Source: Deltaproteobacteria bacterium HGW-Deltaproteobacteria-15 (lineage in GTDB: Bacteria > Desulfobacterota > DSM-4660 > Desulfatiglandales > HGW-15). Taken from it: DNA of 64,000 nucleotides. Numbering within the stretch: position 1 is the stretch's first letter; each line of letters opens with the position of its first letter. Location of the stretch: the NCBI GenBank assembly GCA_002840535.1, contig PHBH01000019.1, positions 1 through 64,000 on the forward strand. The letters run 5' to 3'. The notes under the pieces were generated by a model. That model worked only from the letters and a program-made list of their open reading frames with translations. It did no database searches and was not told the origin of the DNA. The translations under genes were made by a program, and so were the position numbers. Positions 57,459 to 64,000 of the stretch are shown here, one piece after another.

Positions 57459-58049
57459 TTACTTGGGAGGCGCGCCATCGCTTTCCCCTTTGAACCGATA
57501 AGTTACCGCATCGCACCTTGTATTCAGAGTCGTGGAGCGAGCTGCATCGGGTGCCATGGAGACATTCAGGATGTTCACGATCCGTTCCATTGCACCCACC
57601 TTGTCAAAGAAAACGGCTACATGGTGATAGTTGCCCTTAACCTCGATCGATACCGGAATCTCTACATAAAAATCCTGCATCTTCTCCCTTTGGGGGCTGA
57701 AGAGGCGAAACTCCAATTCAGAGTCGCTTCCAAGTTGAGTGATGGTCTTCAGAAGAGTCGGGATCTCCTTCGTATTCGGCAGCAGCTTCAAGGCATCTTT
57801 AAACTGGGTGTCCACCTGGGCCCATTCCGCTTCAAACTGGGCCAACCGTCTGGCGGTTATTTTCGCCTTTGTCAACTTCTGCTCAAGGGCTGCGATCTCA
57901 TTCCTGGTCTTTACGATCTCCTCTGACTTCGGGATGTAGTAAAACCAGATAAACAACCCGCCCAACAGGATCACGGTGCCTGCGAGGATAACGATCCTAA
58001 TGGGCATTTTTATCTTTTCGATCTTTTCAAATACAGGGCCTAGATCCAT
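57459..58049 (-). CDS. pilO: Type IV pilus inner-membrane protein PilO
   Basis: 196 residues: one membrane helix (IRIVILAGTVILLGGLFIWFYYI), a coiled coil (about 45-85) and the PilO fold (LPNTKEIPTLLKTITQLGSDSELEFRLF, VSIEVKGNYHHVAVFFDKVG). It pairs with PilN in the alignment subcomplex. Confidence 0.93.
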   Translation of the reverse strand: MDLGPVFEKIEKIKMPIRIVILAGTVILLGGLFIWFYYIPKSEEIVKTRNEIAALEQKLTKAKITARRLAQFEAEWAQVDTQFKDALKLLPNTKEIPTLLKTITQLGSDSELEFRLFSPQREKMQDFYVEIPVSIEVKGNYHHVAVFFDKVGAMERIVNILNVSMAPDAARSTTLNTRCDAVTYRFKGESDGAPPK

Positions 58050-58116
58050 TCATGAGCCTCACTTCAGATCATGTCCGCTTCCCGTGAATCTTCTTTTCCC
58101 CTTCACGGTCACGTTC

Positions 58117-58692
58117 TTACTTTTTCAGTTTCGCCTTCTCCTGATAAGCATAGGTCTTGCATTCCAAAGTGAAATCGGCCACGTTCAATCTCTGTGGAGC
58201 AAGGTGCTGCAATTTTGCACTCACCAGTTCTACCGAATGGATGTACTCGGATCGTTCGAGATTGGTCATAAAGAGCGCCACGGTCTCGTTGTCCATGGCC
58301 GTCCCCACGAGTTTCAGCACGCCGGCCGATTCCGAAAGATTGTTGAGCCAGAGTTTTTCTTTCGGAACGGCCATTGCGATTTCATCCAGAAGATGAACCG
58401 GTCCTGTTTTCTTCGTTTCCAGGTCTTTGATGACAGCGAGCTTCTTCTTCACTTCTTTGATCTTCTTCTCGAGCTCCCCTATTTTCTTCAGGGTTATCTC
58501 GAACGTGGCGAGTTCCTGTCTGAGCCTCTGTTCCTGGCCTTTGGCGCTGGCCAGCTCGGCATTCAAATCCATAAACACGTAGGCCATGGCGCCGAATACC
58601 AACACTACGGTGAGAACATAGATGGAGATCTGCCTCTTGATGTTCTCTCTCTTTTTTGCAGCCCTGAAGGGCAGGAGGTTGATTCTGATCAT
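58117..58692 (-). CDS. pilN: Type IV pilus inner-membrane protein PilN
   Basis: 191 residues: MIRINLLPFRAAKKREN, the conserved NLLP tail that binds PilM; one helix (ISIYVLTVVLVFGAMAYVF); a coiled coil (about 45-85); and the PilN fold. Its ATG overlaps the pilM stop (ATGA). Confidence 0.94.
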   Translation of the reverse strand: MIRINLLPFRAAKKRENIKRQISIYVLTVVLVFGAMAYVFMDLNAELASAKGQEQRLRQELATFEITLKKIGELEKKIKEVKKKLAVIKDLETKKTGPVHLLDEIAMAVPKEKLWLNNLSESAGVLKLVGTAMDNETVALFMTNLERSEYIHSVELVSAKLQHLAPQRLNVADFTLECKTYAYQEKAKLKK

Positions 58693-59774
58693 TTGTCGCC
58701 GGTGCTCCTCAGCGCCAGCCCGACTGCCACTGCAGCCTGGGGGGCCATATAGCTCAGGTACTTGGGATCAAAAACCTTTTCGTTGATCTGAAGACCGGAA
58801 AACGGATTGAGCTCCTCCACGGGTAAATCTATTTGCATTTCCAGATACTTCTGAAATCCGGGAATCCTGCAGGAACCGCCGCTCAGCAGAACCTTTTCGA
58901 TGTTCTGGTCCGGATAGGTCGTGATCAAAAAATCGAGCGCGCGTTTGATTTCATTGACCCATCCCGAAATTACAGAAGTAAGCACCTCTTCCAGCTTACC
59001 CCTGTCTTTCTCTTCCAGTTTAACGCCTCCGAGCTTTATCTTTTCGGCCTCGTCATATTCCACTTCGAATGAAGACATGATCCCTTCATTGATTTGGAAT
59101 CCCCCGAACGATGAATCCCTTGTGAAGATGGAAACACCGTTCTTGATCACATTGATGCCCAATTCTTCGGCCCCGACATTTACGAGGGCATAACATTCGT
59201 CCGTTTTTTCGCTGCTCGATTCAAAGGCGTTCTGAAGTGCAAAGGCATCCACGTCGAGGACGGCAGGGTTAAGACCGGTAATCTGAAGCAGGCTGACATA
59301 ATCTTCCACAATATCTTTTTTCGCTGCCACCAGCATCACATCCATGAGGCCGGACTGTGTCTTCTCTTCCGATTCAGCACTTTGATCTTCTTCCGCAGAA
59401 AGGATTTCGTAGTCGAGATTGACATCGTGGATGTCAAAGGGGATGTACTGCTCTGCTTCTTCCTGGATCGTGGATTCCAGTTCAGAGTCCTCGCGTTTGG
59501 CTATGCTGATCTTCTTGACGATCACCGAATAACCCGATACCGAGGTCGCCACATTCTTGTTCTTGATCTTGAGATTCTTGAAAAGATTCTTTATTGCAGC
59601 GGAGACAATTTCGATTTCCCTGATCGATCCTTCCACGATGGCCTCACGGGGCAAACCGATCATCCCGAAATTTTTGAGAATCTTACCCTTCTTGCTGTCC
59701 TCGATCTCTACAAGCTTTATTGCGTGAGAGCCGATGTCCAGCCCGACCAGTTGATTCTTTTTGGCAATAGGCAT
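58689..59774 (-). CDS. pilM: Type IV pilus actin-like ATPase PilM
   Basis: 361 residues: phosphate-1 loop VGLDIGSHAIKLVEI, VNVGAEELGINVIKNG, VEYDEAEKIK and the phosphate-2/adenosine motif LLSGGSCRIPGF. The FtsA/MreB-like protein docks at the inner membrane via the PilN tail and organises the pilus base. It lies 8 bp after the XRE gene. Confidence 0.95.
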   Translation of the reverse strand: MPIAKKNQLVGLDIGSHAIKLVEIEDSKKGKILKNFGMIGLPREAIVEGSIREIEIVSAAIKNLFKNLKIKNKNVATSVSGYSVIVKKISIAKREDSELESTIQEEAEQYIPFDIHDVNLDYEILSAEEDQSAESEEKTQSGLMDVMLVAAKKDIVEDYVSLLQITGLNPAVLDVDAFALQNAFESSSEKTDECYALVNVGAEELGINVIKNGVSIFTRDSSFGGFQINEGIMSSFEVEYDEAEKIKLGGVKLEEKDRGKLEEVLTSVISGWVNEIKRALDFLITTYPDQNIEKVLLSGGSCRIPGFQKYLEMQIDLPVEELNPFSGLQINEKVFDPKYLSYMAPQAAVAVGLALRSTGDK

Positions 59775-59782
59775 ACTCTTCC

Positions 59783-59977
59783 TTATGACTCGGGGAAAAT
59801 GCGATCTTTATCAGAGAGCTTATAACCAAGCGCCAGTATGATTTTCCTCCGTGTCTCCATGCGGCAACTCATCCCTTTTTCGATCCTGTCGATGGTCAAC
59901 GGTGAAACTCCTGCCTTTCTCGCGAGCTCAGCCTTACTCATCAGGAGTTCCTCTCTGATTCCCTTTACAATATTCAT
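59783..59977 (-). CDS. Small XRE-family helix-turn-helix regulator at the head of the pil operon
   Basis: 64 residues from the ATG at 59977 (or GTG at 59983, 5 bases after GGAGG). IREELLMSKAELARKAGVSPLTIDRIEKG is a textbook Cro/CI-type HTH; no effector domain follows. As the first gene of pilMNOPQ it probably regulates the operon and itself. The inverted repeat ATTGTGC/GCACAAT about 120 bp upstream is a candidate site. Confidence 0.85.
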   Translation of the reverse strand: MNIVKGIREELLMSKAELARKAGVSPLTIDRIEKGMSCRMETRRKIILALGYKLSDKDRIFPES

Positions 59978-60034
59978 GCCCACTCTTTCCTCCAGATCTG
60001 AGTTCGACTACGAATCCAGTTGAGAACGGGCGAT

Positions 60035-60062
60035 AGCATATATATATGTTGTTATTTGTCAA
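60035..60062 (-). promoter_or_regulatory. Promoter of the XRE-pilMNOPQ operon
   Basis: Minus-strand TTGACA (60062-60057), a 16-base spacer, then TATGCT (60040-60035, 4 of 6). It is about 55 bp before the regulator's start, in a very AT-rich tract. Confidence 0.55.
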
Positions 60063-60096
60063 GTATTTTTTCATAAATTAACTAAAGTTTGCATAA

Positions 60097-60119
60097 ATTG
60101 TGCATATATAGGGCACAAT
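60097..60119. promoter_or_regulatory. Operator-like palindrome ATTGTGC-N9-GCACAAT
   Basis: ATTGTGC (60097-60103) and GCACAAT (60113-60119) are perfect complements separated by 9 bases, a 16-bp centre-to-centre spacing of about 1.5 helical turns. It lies 35 bp upstream of the -35 box of the pil promoter. The rest of the gap 60120-60349 shows only AT-rich sequence and the lepB upstream region. Confidence 0.45.
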
Positions 60120-60349
60120 AAAAAAGATTGGCACTATATATTGTATTTGGCCGGGATTCAAAATAGTCCCGCGCTTGCTGGGGATGAAGGGGCTTTCATG
60201 GGATTTGAAGGTATTTTGAAAAGCAGGCGCTGTCCAGAAACCCCTTTACAAACACCTCCTCATGAGGGTAAATTGAGCTTTTTCAGCATCCTGCTCATGA
60301 GTGTGTCAAAATTCCATGCAGTCGGAGATATGTCATTAATACTGAGATT

Positions 60350-60949
60350 ATGAATACACCCGTTCGAAAGAAGAATATCCTCAGGGAATATATTGAGGCG
60401 GCGGCAATTGCGGTATTGCTCGCATTATTCATCAGGACCTTTGTTGTCCAGGCTTTCAAGATTCCTTCCGGGTCCATGGAACCAACCCTCCTGATAGGCG
60501 ATCATATTCTTGTGAACAAGTTCCTCTATGGCGTCAAAATTCCGTTCACCAGGAAAACACTTATTCCTGTCACCGATCCAAAGCGGGAAGACGTGATTGT
60601 GTTCATTTATCCTGTGGATACTTCTAAAGATTTCATCAAGAGGGTGGTCGCGTTACCAGGAGAGAAGCTGGAGATTATCGATTCCAAGATCTACATCAAT
60701 GGAAAGCCTTATGAAGACAGGTACGGCCACTATACAGAGCCCATTGGAAGGAACCCTTCCGGGAGCAATCACAATTTCGGACCGATAACCGTCCCTGAGA
60801 GTCAATATTTTGTCATGGGCGACAACCGGGACCACAGTTATGACAGCAGATTCTGGGGATTCGTGCCGGCTGATTCGGTGAAGGGAAAGGCGTTTGTCAT
60901 CTACTGGTCATGGCCGCACTGGAAACGTTTCTTCCAGGTCATCAGATAA
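60350..60949 (+). CDS. lepB: Signal peptidase I
   Basis: 199 residues: a membrane anchor (about 16-36), catalytic Ser42 (IPSGSMEPTL), Lys97 (DFIKRVVALPGE) and box E GDNRDHSYDSRFWGFVP. It removes signal peptides on the periplasmic side. Ribosome site is weak. It is divergent from the pil operon. Confidence 0.96.
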   Translation: MNTPVRKKNILREYIEAAAIAVLLALFIRTFVVQAFKIPSGSMEPTLLIGDHILVNKFLYGVKIPFTRKTLIPVTDPKREDVIVFIYPVDTSKDFIKRVVALPGEKLEIIDSKIYINGKPYEDRYGHYTEPIGRNPSGSNHNFGPITVPESQYFVMGDNRDHSYDSRFWGFVPADSVKGKAFVIYWSWPHWKRFFQVIR

Positions 60950-60993
60950 CTAAAGTATAAAATTTGTCGTTCTCCGTATGGTTCTGTGCACAT

Positions 60994-61491
60994 CTACTCT
61001 ACAGGCTTGCCGGGAATGCGCTCGCTGTTTCGGTTCATTTGCATCCGCTGCCTCATCCCATCTGCCATGAGAATCGTCTCAACGATTTCCTGGTGAAGGC
61101 CCAACTCATGTACCTTTTTCAGGGGCACATACTTGGCATCACTGATGTCGGAGCCGGGCCGGGGCTCTCCGGAAAGAGGGTATGCCCAGTAATCGGCTAT
61201 CACATAATGGTAACGGACTCTTTTCGCGTCATCCCGAACGATCTTGTCCACGAGCTTTACCAGACCACAGATACGGATCTTCATGGACAGCTCTTCCAGT
61301 ATTTCACGTCTCAGCGCCTCATCGAGGCTCTCTCCTAGCTCAACCATGCCGCCCGGCAGAGTCCAGATTCCTTTTCCTGGTTCCTGAGCTCTTTTTGCGA
61401 GGAGCACCTGGTCATTAAGGAGGACAATCCCCCCCACGCCCACGATCGGTGAGTCCGGGTACTCCCGCCTGATTCCTTTGACTATTTGCAT
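60994..61491 (-). CDS. Nudix hydrolase
   Basis: 165 residues. The Nudix box reads Gly48-x5-Glu54-x7-Arg62-Glu63-I-L-Glu66-Glu67 (LPGGMVELGESLDEALRREI), complete except for the last glycine. The N-terminus (VGVGGIVLLNDQVLLAKRA) and the EPRPGSDISDAKYVPL segment resemble MutT/ADP-ribose-type enzymes. It hydrolyses a nucleoside diphosphate derivative. It is 1 bp from the surE stop. Confidence 0.9.
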   Translation of the reverse strand: MQIVKGIRREYPDSPIVGVGGIVLLNDQVLLAKRAQEPGKGIWTLPGGMVELGESLDEALRREILEELSMKIRICGLVKLVDKIVRDDAKRVRYHYVIADYWAYPLSGEPRPGSDISDAKYVPLKKVHELGLHQEIVETILMADGMRQRMQMNRNSERIPGKPVE

Positions 61492-61492
61492 T

Positions 61493-62278
61493 CTAACTCT
61501 TCTGTCTTATGAGGTTGCGTAAATCGGGCAAAGGGCAGGACCTCAGTCTCGCCACTTCCTCTCGGCAGGTGAGATCATAACTGATGGGGGTGATGGTGAT
61601 CCATCTTTCTCTTAAGGCCTTGGCATCAGAATCCGCGACTCCTTCTTCATCGTCTGTCTCACCCGACAGCCAGTAATAGAATTCCCCCCTCGGATCCATC
61701 CGCTTCTCGAACTTTTCGTTAAACTTTCCCAACCCCTGCCTTGTGATGGCAACCCCTGCGATATGCTCAGGGGAAACGGCCGGGATGTTTACGTTCAAGG
61801 CTGTCTTCTCTTTCAATCCGAACTGCTCGATGAATCGGATAATCTCCCGACTGAACCGTGCAGCGAACCTAAAATCCGGATCACCTCTGGCATCCAGCGA
61901 CAGCGCTGCAGATCGAATTCCGAGAAATGCGCCTTCCGCAGCAGCCGAGACCGTACCGGAATAGAGAACATTAACACCTACATTCGCTCCTAGATTGATG
62001 CCTGAGAGAATGATATCAGGCGGACCCCCCACCAGCTCCTGGACTCCTATTTTCACGCAATCCGCCGGAGTTCCTCTCACTCCAAAACCGAAAAACCCTC
62101 CATTGATGTTCACCTTTCGAACTCTCAATGGTGAACTCAGTGTGATGCCATGTCCTACGGCGCTCATCTCGGATTCCGGCGCCACCACCCAGACGTCAAA
62201 ATCCTTTTTCAGCTCATCACGGAGAGCCGTCAATCCGGGAGCATACACTCCATCATCGTTGGTCAACAGGACCTTCAT
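61493..62278 (-). CDS. surE: 5'/3'-nucleotidase SurE
   Basis: The ATG at 62278 (AGGAG, 8 bases) gives 261 residues; the longer frame has no support. MKVLLTNDDGVYAPGLTAL includes the metal-binding Asp-Asp pair; SGINLGANVGVNVLYSGTVSAAAEG is the SurE signature. It dephosphorylates nucleoside monophosphates and is linked to stationary-phase survival. It is followed by the Nudix gene. Confidence 0.96.
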   Translation of the reverse strand: MKVLLTNDDGVYAPGLTALRDELKKDFDVWVVAPESEMSAVGHGITLSSPLRVRKVNINGGFFGFGVRGTPADCVKIGVQELVGGPPDIILSGINLGANVGVNVLYSGTVSAAAEGAFLGIRSAALSLDARGDPDFRFAARFSREIIRFIEQFGLKEKTALNVNIPAVSPEHIAGVAITRQGLGKFNEKFEKRMDPRGEFYYWLSGETDDEEGVADSDAKALRERWITITPISYDLTCREEVARLRSCPLPDLRNLIRQKS

Positions 62279-62554
62279 CGAAATACTCCTGCATCTTTTT
62301 GCCCCGACTATCGCGCCCTCCCAGCCTCCGTCCCCGGTTCGGCGAGGGTCGTCGAAATGCTTTCCTTCCCCCTGTTCATGGGGCCGGAAAAGGGGATGCG
62401 CGACACCTGCCTGCGGGCAGAAGCCCCGGATCGCAAGTGGTTCAGGGATGAAAGAAGGTAACACAAATAGCCCAAAAGTACCATAGTCCTTGCTCTTTTC
62501 TTGCCTCCATCTCGGACCTGCGCTAAAATGGGCGTCATTCCTAAAGGAGGGAAT

Positions 62555-63424
62555 ATGAATAAGAAACCCGGAGGACGAAAGTTCCCTTGGCTGATTGTTG
62601 CCCTAGTGGTTTGCCTTTCCCTGGCCGCGGGATATTTCTTTGGAACGAAAAGAGCCGGGAAAGTTGTGCAGCCCCCTCCAGTGGAACAGTCCGCTGCTTC
62701 AAAGCCTGCCACTTCAAAAACCGACAGCGCTCCCCCTTTGATACAGGAGAAAATCCATATAGGAAAGATCGATGAAACATCCAGATTTCCACGAGGTGAC
62801 GAATGCCGGAGAGTGCAGGAGGATCTGAAGGATTTCTTTGAATATCTTAATAAGAAGCCTTACGTCAGGCAAATCGACCCCGAGCTTGATACCTACCAAT
62901 GGTTCAACAGGATCCTGACCCGACTCTCATCCAATCTTCCTGTTCCAGCCGGAGAAAATCTGGACCCTGTGGCCATGGCAAACCATATTTTTTATTTTTT
63001 CAGAAATTTGGATGCCAAAGAGATGAGACTCATCAGGGATGTCATGGTGAACGAGGAGTCCACACTCGAAGCCAACATGGATCTGTTCTTCAGGTGGCTT
63101 TCACTGGGAGATCAATGTCCCGAAAGCGGTGGCTTCAGACCCCCACCCGACGCTCTTTATTCCTATGCCGGTTTCTTCCTGAACACCATTGGCGGCCGCG
63201 CCTATCTGTTCCGCAACTCCCCCGGGGTGAGATGGCTTATCACCTACTATTCCCTCCTGATTGTCCATGACGCGGATAAGAGGGGAAAGAACACATTCGG
63301 CATCGATATCGCTCCTCATCTCAAGGCGCTTTCGACAGAAATGAGCTACCAGGGGGATTTTCTCTTTCAGCAGGAATACGTAAAGAAGCTCCAGGATCTC
63401 GAAGGATTCTACCGGGGCAGATGA
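62555..63424 (+). CDS. Membrane-anchored protein of unknown function
   Basis: 289 residues from the ATG at 62555 with AAAGGAGG. One N-terminal helix (FPWLIVALVVCLSLAAGYFFG), a Pro/Ser-rich linker to about residue 65, then a helical periplasmic domain (ECRRVQEDLKDFFEYLNK, ANHIFYFFRNLDAKEMRLI, ADKRGKNTFGIDIAPHLKAL). I recognise no family or catalytic motif. It is probably co-transcribed with malQ, which starts 24 bp later. Confidence 0.75.
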   Translation: MNKKPGGRKFPWLIVALVVCLSLAAGYFFGTKRAGKVVQPPPVEQSAASKPATSKTDSAPPLIQEKIHIGKIDETSRFPRGDECRRVQEDLKDFFEYLNKKPYVRQIDPELDTYQWFNRILTRLSSNLPVPAGENLDPVAMANHIFYFFRNLDAKEMRLIRDVMVNEESTLEANMDLFFRWLSLGDQCPESGGFRPPPDALYSYAGFFLNTIGGRAYLFRNSPGVRWLITYYSLLIVHDADKRGKNTFGIDIAPHLKALSTEMSYQGDFLFQQEYVKKLQDLEGFYRGR

Positions 63425-63448
63425 GCGGTCCAGGATGCATAATCTGAG

Positions 63449-64000
63449 ATGAATCAGCGAAAGAGCGGAATCCTTCTTCATATAACTTCACTGCCCTCGC
63501 AGTTCGGTATAGGGGATATAGGCCCTGCCGCTTACCGGTTCGTGGATTTGCTTTGGGAGGCGAAGCAGACTATTTGGCAGATCCTGCCCCTCAATCCAAC
63601 CGATCTGGCCTGCTGCAGTTCTCCGTACCACAGTACTTCTTCATTTGCCGGCAACCCTCTTCTTATCAGTCCGGAACTCCTGATGAGAGACGGATTAATC
63701 ACACCGTCCGACCTGGAGCCCATTCCCTGTTTTCGTCCGGAGCGTGTCGACTTCTCTCCAGTCCTCAGCTACAAGCACATCCTTTTTCAGAAGGCGTTCG
63801 AACGGTTTGGAAATCGGTTTGATCAGGATTATGGCAACTTCTGCAAAGAGAACAGCTACTGGCTTGATGATTTTGCTCTCTTCATGTCCTTGAAAGGCCA
63901 TTATCAAGGCAGGCTTTGGAACGAGTGGCCCAAAGAAATCCGTGACAGGCGTCCGGAAGCCCTCCGGGAAGCGGAAACCCTGCTGAGAGCACCCGTGGAA
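63449..64000 (+). CDS. malQ: 4-alpha-glucanotransferase (amylomaltase), 5' part
   Basis: Open from the ATG at 63449 to the window end (184 codons). The start reads KSGILLHITSLPSQFGIGDIGP, AAYRFVDLLWEAKQTIWQIL, then SSFAGNPLLISPELL; these are the N-terminal markers of GH77 amylomaltases. GH77 enzymes transfer alpha-1,4-glucan chains in maltodextrin or glycogen metabolism. The catalytic Asp/Glu/Asp residues lie beyond the edge. Confidence 0.93.
   Translation, partial: MNQRKSGILLHITSLPSQFGIGDIGPAAYRFVDLLWEAKQTIWQILPLNPTDLACCSSPYHSTSSFAGNPLLISPELLMRDGLITPSDLEPIPCFRPERVDFSPVLSYKHILFQKAFERFGNRFDQDYGNFCKENSYWLDDFALFMSLKGHYQGRLWNEWPKEIRDRRPEALREAETLLRAPVE

Overview
The window looks like a chromosomal segment of a sulfate-reducing Desulfobacterota (Deltaproteobacteria, Syntrophobacterales-like). 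The main reasons are a four-gene Qrc-type menaquinone reductase operon (multihaem cytochrome, molybdopterin-family subunit, 4x[4Fe-4S] protein, NrfD-like membrane protein), a pilMNOPQ operon, the gene order ffh-rpsP-khpA-rimM-trmD-SPOUT-rplS-rnhB-yraN, and many small intergenic repeats. The genus is inference. Almost every gene shows an intact reading frame with sensible ribosome binding sites.

Layout. 1-4103: two-partner secretion pair on the minus strand (TpsB transporter, then the start of a large filamentous-haemagglutinin-like TpsA that runs off the edge). 4904-7467: a SPOR/DUF1566 exported protein, a class III cyclase fused to an FHA domain, and a trypsin-like protein whose catalytic His and Ser are both replaced. 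7806-8150: a frameshifted GIY-YIG gene and palindromic repeats. 8144-14894: an integrative element in the 3' end of the tmRNA gene, bounded by 26-bp direct repeats. It carries a CopG-like regulator, an HUH rolling-circle Rep, a tyrosine recombinase and AT-rich cargo: a small ORF with its own promoter and terminator, then a two-gene module of a predicted papain/C39-fold cysteine peptidase and a two-helix membrane protein.

14869-24267 (minus): housekeeping run ssrA, smpB, ptsI, ptsH, rsmI, yraN, rnhB, rplS, a SPOUT methyltransferase, trmD, rimM, khpA, rpsP, ffh. 24529-27748 (plus): nucleoside phosphorylase, a LigA-like protein without its catalytic lysine, acylphosphatase, lipoprotein. 27795-45301 (minus): recN, then a long type IV pilus cluster: pilB-like ATPase, TPR protein, MFS/spermidine-synthase fusion, giant PilY1 with a PA14-like domain, small exported protein, DsbC-like thiol protein, PilX, PilV, PilW and two FimT/GspH pseudopilins, with a sigma-54-like promoter upstream.

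45645-54469 (plus): rlmD, rpsU behind a structured leader with a possible attenuator, the qrcABCD operon, a small membrane protein and a HAD phosphatase. 54516-59977 (minus): pilQPONM headed by a small XRE regulator with an operator-like palindrome upstream. 60350-64000: lepB, a Nudix hydrolase, surE, a membrane-anchored protein of unknown function and the start of malQ.

Functionally the two pilus loci belong together: pilMNOPQ supplies the inner-membrane alignment complex and secretin, and the 29.7-45.3 kb cluster supplies an extension ATPase, minor pilins and tip adhesin, with a disulfide catalyst probably serving PilY1 or the pilins. The Qrc operon links periplasmic cytochrome c electrons to the menaquinone pool. 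The most novel-looking part is the tmRNA-borne element and its peptidase/membrane-protein cargo.
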